Origin: Clostridiales bacterium UBA6386
GTDB taxonomy: Bacteria > Bacillota > Clostridia > Oscillospirales > Oscillospiraceae
DNA: 64,000 nt
NCBI GenBank assembly: GCA_002437585.1
Contig: DJQM01000017.1
Span: forward strand, 21,631-85,630
Direction: 5' to 3'
Shown: piece after piece, positions 16,153 through 24,880 of the stretch
Numbering within the stretch: position 1 is the first letter of the stretch
Layout of the letters: each line of letters starts with the position of its first letter
Made by a program: the position numbers and the translations under genes
Notes under the pieces: generated by a model
What the model was told of the DNA's origin: nothing
Databases searched by the model: none
Seen by the model: only the letters and a program-made list of their open reading frames with translations

Positions 16153-17136
16153 TCAGTTCAGCACATGAATGCGGATGAGAAAGTTCAGAAGCTTTGCGGT
16201 ACCCTCCAGGTTCTTTTGCGCGGCCTTCAGCAGCCACCGCCGTTTGATGCCCAGGTCTTCCGGGATTTCCAGAGGGGTCGTCAGAGCCGCCGCGCCGCCG
16301 ATTTTCTGACGGGCGACGGTCATTTCCTCCAGGGATAGGCTTTTCAGGCAGCCCTGCATGGAAAACAGGCAGGTAAGCAGCAAATCACGCTTGGCTTCCG
16401 CCACCAGGCCGGGAAAACGCTTCTGGAAATAGGCCAGCCGCTGCGTCTTGGCATCCAGCCCCTGGAGGCGGCGCAGAGAATAGGGCTTGTGCATGGCACT
16501 GCCCGGAGTCTGCCGGTAGGCGTACATGCAGGCATCGGAATGGGCAAGCCTTTTGGCATTGCCGATGACCCGGTAGGTGAAAAACTCGTCGTCAATGAGG
16601 TTTCCCTCCGGGAAGCGGATATCGCCGACGGTTTCCGCCCGGTAGAGCTTGTTGGGGGGTGTCTGGCGGAACATTTCGTCCCGGATGTGCAGCCGGAGAG
16701 CTTCCTGGGTATCGCAGACAAGGACGTTCGCCCCGGTTCCGTCGGTCATAGGAAGATCGTCAGAATCCGTTTCGCCGATGACGCACTCGGCAATGCCCAC
16801 GTCCTCCGTCATCAGGCCGGAAAGATAATGATAAAAATTGGGGTGAAGGTAATCGTCGCTGTCCACGAAGCCGATGAGGCTCCCTTTCGCTTCGTCCAAG
16901 GCGGTGTTCCGAGCCGCGCCAGCACCGGCGTTGGCCTTGTGGATCACCCGGATCCGGCTGTCCCGGCCTGCCCACCGGTCGCAGATGGCACCGCTTGCAT
17001 CCGGGGAGCCGTCGTCCACCAGAAGAATTTCCAGGTTTTCATAGGTCTGGCCGGTGATGGAGGTCAGACACCGATCCAGGTATTTTTCCACCCGGTATAC
17101 CGGGACAATGACCGTAATCAGGGGAGGATTTTCCAT
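16153..17136 (-). CDS. GT2 family glycosyltransferase
   Basis: 327 residues. ITVIVPVYRVEKYLDRCLTS, DDGSPDASGAICDRWAGRD, FVDSDDYLHPNFYHYLSGL, and NLIDDEFFTYRVIGNAKRL with an acidic DDE in the position of the ED motif. Same subfamily as 8193 and 9934. Cytoplasmic, membrane-peripheral, glycan-building role; donor unknown. Confidence 0.85.
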   Translation of the reverse strand: MENPPLITVIVPVYRVEKYLDRCLTSITGQTYENLEILLVDDGSPDASGAICDRWAGRDSRIRVIHKANAGAGAARNTALDEAKGSLIGFVDSDDYLHPNFYHYLSGLMTEDVGIAECVIGETDSDDLPMTDGTGANVLVCDTQEALRLHIRDEMFRQTPPNKLYRAETVGDIRFPEGNLIDDEFFTYRVIGNAKRLAHSDACMYAYRQTPGSAMHKPYSLRRLQGLDAKTQRLAYFQKRFPGLVAEAKRDLLLTCLFSMQGCLKSLSLEEMTVARQKIGGAAALTTPLEIPEDLGIKRRWLLKAAQKNLEGTAKLLNFLIRIHVLN

Positions 17137-17148
17137 ATTTTCTCCTTC

Positions 17149-18132
17149 TTAATGCTGCTGCTCCCGCTGGAATAGAGCCACATAGGCTCCGTAGGCCAGG
17201 CGGAAGCTCCAGGGAGCATAGCAGATCATATTCGCAAGGATTCGATTCCGGGGAGATAAAAGCGAAAAGGTACTCTTTTCCGCCAGGAGCATCTGCCGCA
17301 CCCGATGGCGAAATTCCGCATATTCCCCTCGCCTGGGGTGTACGTCCAGCTGAGCGTAGTTGAAAAGAAGATTGCGAAGAAGGGCCTGCCGACACATATC
17401 CTTCATGTCCGGGGCGCAGCGCTCCAGAAGCAGACGTCTCACCCGGATGGGATCAAAAATATAGGCTTCCGAAATGCCCTTGCAGGAGGCGGAATCTCCT
17501 CGCAGAAGGTAGTGGTAGGGGCAGATTCCCTCGAAAACCGCCGATTTTGCCCGGTCAAAGAGGTAATAATTCATCAGAAGGTCTTCGTTATAGCGGATGT
17601 CCCGGGGCATCCAGGAGGATAACCCCTCGAAAAGCGCCCGGCGGTACAGCTTGGTGCAGAGGCTCAGGCTGACCTCACGATTATCCAGCAATTCCCGGAG
17701 TCCGGTGGCGTGATTCTGGGTGCGAAGCTTTCCCGATTGGTGGACGTATTCGATTCGTCCGTCCGGGAAGTGAATCTGGTGGCCGCAGTGGGAAATGTCC
17801 GCCCCGGTGGACTTGGCGTTTTCCAGCAGCCGGGCGTACATCGTCGGCTCCACCCAGTCGTCCCCATCCATAAAGCCAATCCAGTCCCCCGTGGCCGCCG
17901 CCGCGCCGGTGAGACGAGCGGAGGTGACACCGCCGTTTTCCTGGAAAATCCCCCGGATATTGGGGTGCTTTTCCATGTAATTCCGGATAACCTGGGCGGT
18001 TTCGTCCCGGGAGCCGTCGTCTACCACGACAATTTCCAGCTCCGGGTAGGTCTGGGCCAGGAGGCTATCGAGGCTTGCGCCCAGGTAGGGGGCTAAATTG
18101 TAGGCGGGGACAACCACGGAAATTCGCTCCAT
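17149..18132 (-). CDS. GT2 family glycosyltransferase
   Basis: 327 residues. ISVVVPAYNLAPYLGASLDS, VDDGSRDETAQVIRNY, GFMDGDDWVEPTMYARLLEN: here the DXD is DGDD. Later LCTKLYRRALF and DIRYNEDLLMNYYLFDRAKS (NED motif). A second GT2 subfamily in the locus. The ATG at 18132 is one base after the upstream TAG. Confidence 0.85.
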   Translation of the reverse strand: MERISVVVPAYNLAPYLGASLDSLLAQTYPELEIVVVDDGSRDETAQVIRNYMEKHPNIRGIFQENGGVTSARLTGAAAATGDWIGFMDGDDWVEPTMYARLLENAKSTGADISHCGHQIHFPDGRIEYVHQSGKLRTQNHATGLRELLDNREVSLSLCTKLYRRALFEGLSSWMPRDIRYNEDLLMNYYLFDRAKSAVFEGICPYHYLLRGDSASCKGISEAYIFDPIRVRRLLLERCAPDMKDMCRQALLRNLLFNYAQLDVHPRRGEYAEFRHRVRQMLLAEKSTFSLLSPRNRILANMICYAPWSFRLAYGAYVALFQREQQH

Positions 18133-18133
18133 G

Positions 18134-19213
18134 CTACGCTCCTTCTGCCCGGTAGACCCGGACATAGCTTTCCGCCATGTGGGCGGAAGAGAATTTTTCG
18201 CTGGCTGTTTTCGCGGCCTGACCCAGGCGTACCCGCAGGGTCTCGTCTTCCAGAAGTTCTTCCGCCGCCTGGGCGACGCTTTCCGGGGCGCAGTCCGTCA
18301 GGATGGCACTTTCGCCGTCTTCCAGCATATCCGGCACGCCGCCGACCCTGCTTGCGACAATGGGAAGGCCGGTGCCCATGGCTTCGATCAGGGTCATGGG
18401 CATACCCTCATAAAGCGAGGGCAGCAGAAAAATGTCGGAATTTTGCAGATAGGGGTAGACGTTACTCTGGCTGCCCAGAAAGACCACGCTGTCGGAAATG
18501 CCTAAAGTTTTTGCCAGAGCCTGGGTGGGCTCCAGAAGCTCCCCGTCCCCCAGCAGGTTCAGCCGGGTATGGGGGTGCTTTTTATGAATCAACGAGAAAG
18601 CCCGAAGGAGGCCATCGTGATTTTTTTGTTCGTTAAACCGGCCGATATGGGTAAGAGCCGCCGGATTTTGCAGATCATAGCTCTGCTTTTCCCGGCACCG
18701 GGACAAATCGATGCCGTTATAGATGACGGGGATTTTTGCAGGCGGCAGGCCGTAGAAGGCGGCGATGCTCTTTTGCACCTCCGGGCTCAGGGCCACGGGA
18801 GTGGACCAGCCGTGAGAAAAATAGAAGCCGTTGATAATCTTCTGCGCCCGCCCCTCGGCCTCCTTGTCCGCCACATTGTGGACGGTATGGACACACCGGG
18901 GAACGCCTGCCAGCTTTACCGCCGCCACGGCGTACTTGATCGCATCCAGGTGGGTGTGAACCACGTCCGGCTTTTCCGCCAGCATGATTCTTTTCAGCTT
19001 GCCGACCATGGATACGTCCAACCCCAGCTTTTTATCCAGGTAGCGGATGTTCACCCCGGCCGCTTCCATCCGCCGGGAAATGGGCGTATGCTGGCCGTAA
19101 AGGCTCACCACCACCACCTGATGACCCAGAGCCGCCAGGGCGTAGGTAAGATTTTCGCACATGGTTTCCGCCCCGCCGAAGCAGAAATAGGGAATCACCT
19201 GCATGATTTTCAT
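18134..19213 (-). CDS. GT4 family glycosyltransferase
   Basis: 359 residues, GT-B fold. FCFGGAETMCENLTYALAAL at residues 10-30, HTHLDAIKYAVAAVKLAG, THIGRFNEQKNHDGLLRAF, LPSLYEGMPMTLIEAMGTGL (E-x7-E) and VASRVGGVPDMLEDGESAI. Closest in feel to EpsD/EpsF-type exopolysaccharide transferases. Nine bases after the upstream stop. Confidence 0.87.
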   Translation of the reverse strand: MKIMQVIPYFCFGGAETMCENLTYALAALGHQVVVVSLYGQHTPISRRMEAAGVNIRYLDKKLGLDVSMVGKLKRIMLAEKPDVVHTHLDAIKYAVAAVKLAGVPRCVHTVHNVADKEAEGRAQKIINGFYFSHGWSTPVALSPEVQKSIAAFYGLPPAKIPVIYNGIDLSRCREKQSYDLQNPAALTHIGRFNEQKNHDGLLRAFSLIHKKHPHTRLNLLGDGELLEPTQALAKTLGISDSVVFLGSQSNVYPYLQNSDIFLLPSLYEGMPMTLIEAMGTGLPIVASRVGGVPDMLEDGESAILTDCAPESVAQAAEELLEDETLRVRLGQAAKTASEKFSSAHMAESYVRVYRAEGA

Positions 19214-19222
19214 AAAGACTCC

Positions 19223-20254
19223 TTATCGATAGGCGGACGCAATGGCTCGCTTGTAGGCTTCCCCGTCGTTGAGAGAATCGAATGTTTTCCGGGCGTTTTC
19301 CGCCAAAAGCCGCCGGTGCTCCGGCTGGGTGAAAATTTTCAGCAGATCTTTCGCCATCTGCTCATCGTCCTCCGTCAGGTAGCCGCTGACACCGTCGGTG
19401 AGCAGATCCTTCATGCCGTCCGAGGGGGTGCTGACCACCGGGGTTCCCAGAGCCATGGCTTCCAAAGCGCACATGGGAGTACCCTCCCACCGGGAGGTGA
19501 GGATCATAGCCTTACTATCCGCCACCATCTTGATGGGGTTGGGCTGGAAGCCCAGGAAACGCACCGTGTCTTCCAGCTTCAGCTCCTTGCACAGCTCTTT
19601 CAGCTCGTCTTCCAGCTCGCCGGTGCCCACAATGGCCACGCGCAAATCTGGCTTATCTTGCTTCAGTCGGGCGCACAGCCGCAGAAGCCGCTGGGGGTTC
19701 TTCTGGTAGGTCAGGCGGCCTACATAGATCAGGTCATAGTCATAGGTGTTGGTGTCCTGAGAGAGCTTGGCGTAGATTTCGTCGGTGTCGATCACATTAT
19801 AGAGAACGCTGCTCTTTCCCGCAAACAGCTTATGAAAGGCGTAGCCCTCAAAGGAGCTTTGGGACACCCAAAAAATGTGCTTCGCCCGGAAGCCTGCCAG
19901 CAGATAGCCAACGGTTTTTGGGGACAGGCCACGGGCATCGTAGGCGTTGTTGTGGATGTGGGAAACCAGGGGGATTTTCCCGCAGCACAGGGCGGAAAAG
20001 AAGCCGGCACGCATGTCGTGGGCGTGAATCAGGTCTGGCTTCTGCTCCCGGATGACCCGGCTCAGCTCGGAAACGCTCATGGTTTTCATGGGAAGGTAGG
20101 TAACACCCTGACCCTCCAGCATCCCGCGGACGATGTCGCTTTCCGGGCTGCAATAGACCATGTCGATTTCGCCCGCAAAGGCGTGGATGATCTGGCAGAC
20201 CACCTTCTCCGCGCCGGAATAGATCCGGGAGTTCAGAACGTGCATCACTTTCAT
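19223..20254 (-). CDS. GT4 family glycosyltransferase
   Basis: 343 residues. MHVLNSRIYSGAEKVVCQII at the start, LIHAHDMRAGFFSALCCG, LIYVGRLTYQKNPQRLLRLC, and SRWEGTPMCALEAMALGTPV (E-x7-E donor motif) with DGVSGYL. The ATG overlaps the upstream deacetylase stop (ATGA), so the two are translationally coupled and may act on the same residue. Confidence 0.87.
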   Translation of the reverse strand: MKVMHVLNSRIYSGAEKVVCQIIHAFAGEIDMVYCSPESDIVRGMLEGQGVTYLPMKTMSVSELSRVIREQKPDLIHAHDMRAGFFSALCCGKIPLVSHIHNNAYDARGLSPKTVGYLLAGFRAKHIFWVSQSSFEGYAFHKLFAGKSSVLYNVIDTDEIYAKLSQDTNTYDYDLIYVGRLTYQKNPQRLLRLCARLKQDKPDLRVAIVGTGELEDELKELCKELKLEDTVRFLGFQPNPIKMVADSKAMILTSRWEGTPMCALEAMALGTPVVSTPSDGMKDLLTDGVSGYLTEDDEQMAKDLLKIFTQPEHRRLLAENARKTFDSLNDGEAYKRAIASAYR

Positions 20255-21219
20255 AACTGTCCCTCTTTTTCCAGAAGCGCAGCGGCCTCGCCCATGTTAA
20301 GGCTCATCATTCCGTAGGTCTTTTGCAGCCGGGTGAAGTAGGCAAAGATTTCCTCCAGCTGCCGCAAATGAGCCTGGGTGTCCACGCCGATGTTGTGGGG
20401 ATGCCACCACAGATGGAAGGTCAGGCCGTTCTTCGCCGCGTGGAGCATCTGCGCCTTGATTCTGCGAAGCTTCAGCCCCTCTAAAAAGGCAAGAGGACGC
20501 AAAATGGGCTTGTACATCCTAGAGCCGGTCAGATTCCAGATGCCCCCCTCGTTTTTGGGGGTGTAGCCCCCCTGACCGGTCAGGGGCAGGTACACGTCCA
20601 GCAGGCGCAGAGCCCGAAGGAGGGGACGGAAGCGGATTTTTTTGTGAATCCAGTCGTTTTCCTCGTCCCGGTAGGCGGTGAAGCCCGCCTGACGGAGAAC
20701 CCGGGTGTATTCCGGCTCGCACTGGTTCCGGGGCAAAATCACGGAGGTAAGGTCAAAGCCCTTGGCTCTGGCGATGGCCTTTGCCGCCGCCATGTCCTGG
20801 GCGAACTGGGTCGGGGTCTGACCCGGCTCCCGGCAATAATAGTGGCTGAAGGTGTGGCTTCCCACCTCCTGACCCGGAGTTTGGGCGATGGTCTGAAGCA
20901 AAGACGGGGCAAAGAAGCAAGGGGCTTCCTTCTCGTCCTCCCCTACCCCCGCAAGATAGTCATAGGGGGCAATTTTCGGATTGCGGTAGGTTGGCTTTTC
21001 GGCGGGGCAGAATTTTATAAGCTCTGCCTTGGATTCCGCGAACAGAAAGCCCACCGCCGCCCAGGTGGCGTGAATGCCGTACTTCTGAAAAAGTGCCAGA
21101 AGCTGGGGGATTGCTTTCCGGCCTCCCAGCACATGAGCCTGGTAGGCTTCCAATGGGCACACGTCCAGCATGCCCCAGAACAGCTCAAAATCCAGAGATA
21201 CGATCAGCGTTCCCGGCAT
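20251..21219 (-). CDS. NodB-type polysaccharide deacetylase family protein (cytoplasmic)
   Basis: 322 residues. The first NodB motif is LIVSLDFELFWGMLD (catalytic/metal Asp), and the zinc motif HxxxH is in EVGSHTFSHYYCREPG near residue 120. A longer-than-usual insert follows, and the C-terminal half contains LTFHLWWHPHNIG, likely the later catalytic His motif. There is no signal peptide or membrane helix, so it should act inside the cell on a lipid-linked intermediate, removing an N- or O-acyl group. It is embedded between two GT4 genes, one base after the upstream stop. Confidence 0.82.
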   Translation of the reverse strand: MPGTLIVSLDFELFWGMLDVCPLEAYQAHVLGGRKAIPQLLALFQKYGIHATWAAVGFLFAESKAELIKFCPAEKPTYRNPKIAPYDYLAGVGEDEKEAPCFFAPSLLQTIAQTPGQEVGSHTFSHYYCREPGQTPTQFAQDMAAAKAIARAKGFDLTSVILPRNQCEPEYTRVLRQAGFTAYRDEENDWIHKKIRFRPLLRALRLLDVYLPLTGQGGYTPKNEGGIWNLTGSRMYKPILRPLAFLEGLKLRRIKAQMLHAAKNGLTFHLWWHPHNIGVDTQAHLRQLEEIFAYFTRLQKTYGMMSLNMGEAAALLEKEGQL

Positions 21220-21220
21220 G

Positions 21221-22360
21221 TCATCGCCCCCCTTCCCCGAAGTAAATTTTTCTCATCTGTGCGTGGACGGTTTTCTCGTCGAAAAGCTCTGCCCGGATCT
21301 GGGCAGCTTGCCCCAGCCGCTTCCGGAAGGCAGGGTCGGCGTACAGACGCAGAATGGCCTGGCTCAGAGCCTCCGGAGTATTTTCACAGAACAGGCCGGA
21401 AACGCCGTCCTCAATCAGGTCGGTATTGCCCCGGATTCTGGTGCAGACGATGGGCATACCGCTGCTCATGGCCTCCATCAGAGCCACAGACAGTCCCTCC
21501 CGGAAGGACATGAAGGCGAACAGGTCGCAGCTACGGTACAGCTCCGGCGCGTCCGATCGATAGCCCAGGAAATGGACGTGGTCGGAAATGCCCAGCTCCT
21601 TCGCGCTGGCCTCCAAGGACGGCCGCATTTCCCCCCGACCTACGATCAGGTAGTGGATTCGGGCAAATTCCGGCTTGTCTTTCAGGGCGGCCAGAGCCCG
21701 CAGGACGGTAATATGATTTTTATTGGCGGTCATTTCCGCCACGGTGAGCATCAGAAAATCTTCCTCGGAAAAGCCCAGGGACTGCCGCTTGGCTGCCACG
21801 TCCAGGGACAGATTCCGGAATTTTCCCGTGGGAATGCCCACCCCGGGGACGTATTCAATACGCTTGGCCGGAAGACGCTTTTTAGCCCGGGCGTAGTCCT
21901 CCCGGTTAATGGTAATGAGCACGTCCGTCACCGGAGCCAGCAGCCGCTCCGGCGGGTAGAACAGCAGCCAGTTTTTCAGCGGCGCGCCGGTAAAAAAGTG
22001 AAAGCCATGGGCGGTATAGATCACACGGGTGCCATGCTTTCTGGCGTCCCTGGCGGCAAGGCGGGCGATCAAGGCCCCCACCGGAGTGTGGCAGTGGATG
22101 ATGTCGTAGCACTCCGAATCGATGATTTTTTTCAGCATCCGATAGGCGGTGACATTTTTCGGCTTCCAGGGCAGCCGCTCAAAGGGAATATCGTAAAAGT
22201 GATCGCAGTAAGGAATCCGGCAATCCGCCGGGTCTTCATAGTCGTTCCGGGAGGCCACCGCCGTTTCCCAGCCCGCGTCCTGGAACATCTTCAGGTATGG
22301 CAGATGGAACTGCATGATGTGGGTTTTCACCACCGTGGCAACAAACAGCACCTTTTTCAT
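21221..22360 (-). CDS. GT4 family glycosyltransferase (first gene of unit 2)
   Basis: 379 residues, close in layout to EpsD/CpsF-like GT4 enzymes: KKVLFVATVVKTHIMQFHLP, IIHCHTPVGALIARLAAR, YTAHGFHFFTGAP, AEMTANKNHITVLRALA, SFREGLSVALMEAMSSGMPI and DGVSGLF. The HGFHF motif is typical of capsule enzymes adding GalNAc, galactose or related sugars. The ATG at 22360 follows GGGAGGG; upstream in-frame sequence contains the promoter, so the longer frame is not translated. Confidence 0.87.
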   Translation of the reverse strand: MKKVLFVATVVKTHIMQFHLPYLKMFQDAGWETAVASRNDYEDPADCRIPYCDHFYDIPFERLPWKPKNVTAYRMLKKIIDSECYDIIHCHTPVGALIARLAARDARKHGTRVIYTAHGFHFFTGAPLKNWLLFYPPERLLAPVTDVLITINREDYARAKKRLPAKRIEYVPGVGIPTGKFRNLSLDVAAKRQSLGFSEEDFLMLTVAEMTANKNHITVLRALAALKDKPEFARIHYLIVGRGEMRPSLEASAKELGISDHVHFLGYRSDAPELYRSCDLFAFMSFREGLSVALMEAMSSGMPIVCTRIRGNTDLIEDGVSGLFCENTPEALSQAILRLYADPAFRKRLGQAAQIRAELFDEKTVHAQMRKIYFGEGGR

Positions 22361-22425
22361 CCGGCTTCCCTCCCGTTCTGACCCCGCCGCCTTTTCCGGC
22401 GGAAAATGGTCACAATTCCGGTTGT

Positions 22426-22454
22426 ATTGTACACCTTTTTCCGATAAAATGCAA
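22426..22454 (-). promoter_or_regulatory. Promoter of polysaccharide unit 2
   Basis: TTGCAT (22449-22454), 17 bases, TACAAT (22426-22431), a near-consensus promoter 13 bases downstream of the unit 1 terminator and 66 bases before the first unit 2 start codon. Confidence 0.8.
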
Positions 22455-22461
22455 CCCTGAG

Positions 22462-22492
22462 AAAAAGTGCCTGAGCGGAAATGCTCAGGCAC
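22462..22492 (-). terminator. Terminator of polysaccharide unit 1 (after wzx)
   Basis: A ten-bp perfect stem GTGCCTGAGC/GCTCAGGCAC with a six-base loop, followed on the minus strand by TTTTTCTC, eight bases after the wzx stop codon. Confidence 0.88.
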
Positions 22493-22500
22493 CAAATGAT

Positions 22501-23889
22501 TCAGATCAAAACCTTCCGCCTGCGGATGCGCAGAAGCTCAAAAATGCCGATGACGGCACCGCCAGACCATCGGGGAAGCCACAGGTTCGGGGTCAGCAGC
22601 ACCAGAGCCGCCACCGCCGCGAATATCAGGGTGTAGGAAAGCCACAGCTTCACCGGGAAGGGATAGTCCTTCCTCCCCAGAAGAAACCGGCAATAGCCAT
22701 AGTGAAGAGCCAGCTGAACCCCGTGGGAGATCAGAGTGGCCACAGCCGCCCCGGCCATGCCGATTTTCAGGATGAACAGGTAATTGAGTACCACGTTCAC
22801 CAGCGACGAGGCGATGGTAACTCCCGCCGTCACCTTGGGCTTTTTGTGGTAATACTCAAAATTCACCGGGAAGGTACACAGGAAATTCAGATAGTACCCG
22901 GCCACAAACAGCGGGATGAGCTTGGTGGCATCCCAGTAGGCACTCGGCACATACACATGGTACACCTCCGGTGCCAGCAGGAGGAAGCCGCAGGAAAGCA
23001 CCGTGAAAACCTCCAGAAAATTCCGGGATTTGCCCAGCACCGCATCCAGCTTTCCCTGCTTGAATTCGTCGAAAAAGAAGGGGCACCAGGTGTTATTCAG
23101 GGCGGTGAACAGGACGAACAGGAAGTTGCTCAGAGTCAATGCGCTGCTGTAGTGGCCCACCGTGGCCAGATCCAGCATGTGCTGAAGCATCAGCTGATCG
23201 CTCTGGCCCAGAATCAGGTCCGTCAGGTTGTGGAAAACCGCCGGAATCGCCAAAAGGACGCAGAATTTCCAATAATCCTTCCGATAAAAGGTCTTGCCCT
23301 GAAGAAGAATCCAGGCGCAGATGGGAAGGCCCAGAATCCCATAGGAAGCGGCGTTGGCAACCACCCGGCCATAGTACCGGATATCCGGCGGCAGACGAAG
23401 CACCAGCGCCACCGCCAGAAGCAAGGGGACAATGGAAACCGTCAGCGACAGCAGCAGATTCCAGCCCGCCCGGTACTCATAGACATTCTTGATGTGCAGG
23501 AAATTGACGCAGAAGGTGCCGAAGGCCTGAAGCAGCATCAGGCACACCAGTGCCCTGTCCAGCTGTAAAATCCTCGCGATCGGGGACAGGAAAATCAGCA
23601 CGAACCCGGCGCAGACCGAAAAGGTCAGCACCGACAAGCCCATGGCCGCGGACTGATACCGCTTCTGTTCTTCCTCCGGGTACTCTACCCTGGCGTTGAC
23701 CAGGGTGGCCTGGGTTTGCAGGGTGAACACCACCGTCAGGATGCTGACCCAGATGTTGTAGATTTTCAGAGCACCGTAGCCGCTGTCCCCCAGAAGCCGG
23801 GAGAACAGGGGGCCGGTGATGATGGAAATGCCATTGAGCAGCACCGTGCTGAAAATATTAAAAAAAGCAACGCGATTTCGTTTTTTCAT
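22501..23889 (-). CDS. wzx: Wzx-type oligosaccharide flippase
   Basis: 462 residues with about 12-14 hydrophobic helices and little soluble sequence: the PST/MATE-like MOP superfamily fold. It begins RVAFFNIFSTVLLNGISIIT, GPLFSRLLGDSGYGALKIY, as in O-antigen and capsule flippases. It turns lipid-linked repeat units to the outer membrane face for the polymerase encoded upstream. The last gene of unit 1, followed by a strong terminator. Confidence 0.88.
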   Translation of the reverse strand: MKKRNRVAFFNIFSTVLLNGISIITGPLFSRLLGDSGYGALKIYNIWVSILTVVFTLQTQATLVNARVEYPEEEQKRYQSAAMGLSVLTFSVCAGFVLIFLSPIARILQLDRALVCLMLLQAFGTFCVNFLHIKNVYEYRAGWNLLLSLTVSIVPLLLAVALVLRLPPDIRYYGRVVANAASYGILGLPICAWILLQGKTFYRKDYWKFCVLLAIPAVFHNLTDLILGQSDQLMLQHMLDLATVGHYSSALTLSNFLFVLFTALNNTWCPFFFDEFKQGKLDAVLGKSRNFLEVFTVLSCGFLLLAPEVYHVYVPSAYWDATKLIPLFVAGYYLNFLCTFPVNFEYYHKKPKVTAGVTIASSLVNVVLNYLFILKIGMAGAAVATLISHGVQLALHYGYCRFLLGRKDYPFPVKLWLSYTLIFAAVAALVLLTPNLWLPRWSGGAVIGIFELLRIRRRKVLI

Positions 23890-23898
23890 GGTGGTTTC

Positions 23899-24879
23899 CT
23901 ATCTACCCCGGTGCAGCAGCGGGCGGACAAGGCGATACAGCCCCAGCACCAGAAGCAAATCCGTCACCCGCTCCCGGAAGGAAAAGTCCGGGGCGGTCAG
24001 GAAAAAGCCGGTGTGCCGCGCCAGCTCCCGGCGAGCCTGCCGGTACTGGGTCTGGTACTTTTTCCGGGCAGTGCCCTCCGACTGAGACAGAAGCAGCAGA
24101 ATATGAGCCAGGGAGTGAACCCGGAGGAACCGGGCAGATTCGGCGATTTCCGGGCGATTTTGTTGAATATAGGGATAAATCTCCGCCGTATTCTGGGAAT
24201 AGTGGAAGGTTTTGTCCGTAATTTCCACGGTTTGGGTGATGCTCCCCTGCCGGTGAAAATAGTAGTACATCGGTTTCGGACACAGTGCCACCCGCGCCGC
24301 CTTCAGGGCAAGGCGGTAGGTCACGGGCATATCCTCGCAGACCCGACCTTCGGGGTAGCGCAGCCCCTCCAGCAGCTCCCGGCGGTACAGCTTATCGCAG
24401 GCACTGGAGTCGCAGCCGTCGTAGCGGAAGATTTTGCCCGCAAAGGCCACGCCGGAAAGGCACCCATCGTTTTTCGGACACAGGCCGATCTTCCGCTCGC
24501 CGGTTTTCTCCCGGACGTCATAACGGCCGCCGCAGGCAAGCTGGGCGTCCCACTTTTCGATGGCTCCCAGAAGGGTCTCATACATTTCCGGGGCGATCCA
24601 GTCGTCGCTGTCCACGAAGCCGATATAGTCTCCGACTGCGACATCCAGGCCGGCGTTCCGGGCGGAGCTGAGACCACCGTTTTTTTTGTGGATGACACGG
24701 ATTCTGGAATCCATTTCCGCATATTCGTCGCAGATTTTGCCGCAATTGTCCGGAGAGCCGTCGTCCACCAGGATGATTTCCAGATTTTTGTAGGTCTGAC
24801 CACGAATGGAATCCAGGCACCGGGGCAGGAAGGCCTCCACCCGATAAACCGGTACGATGACGCTGATAAGAGGGTTCAT
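23899..24879 (-). CDS. GT2 family glycosyltransferase
   Basis: 326 residues. ISVIVPVYRVEAFLPRCLDS, DDGSPDNCGKICDEYAEMD, FVDSDDWIAPEMYETLLGAI, SSACDKLYRRELLEGLRYPE and RVCEDMPVTYRLALKAARV (ED motif). The same subfamily as the unit 2 enzymes at 8193 and 16153. The ATG at 24879 is one base after the upstream TAA with GGAGCG upstream. Confidence 0.85.
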   Translation of the reverse strand: MNPLISVIVPVYRVEAFLPRCLDSIRGQTYKNLEIILVDDGSPDNCGKICDEYAEMDSRIRVIHKKNGGLSSARNAGLDVAVGDYIGFVDSDDWIAPEMYETLLGAIEKWDAQLACGGRYDVREKTGERKIGLCPKNDGCLSGVAFAGKIFRYDGCDSSACDKLYRRELLEGLRYPEGRVCEDMPVTYRLALKAARVALCPKPMYYYFHRQGSITQTVEITDKTFHYSQNTAEIYPYIQQNRPEIAESARFLRVHSLAHILLLLSQSEGTARKKYQTQYRQARRELARHTGFFLTAPDFSFRERVTDLLLVLGLYRLVRPLLHRGR

Positions 24880-24880
24880 G

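Noticed and set aside
18569..20317. A 582-codon plus-strand open frame
   Set aside because: Antisense to two GT4 genes with clear motifs; no homology.
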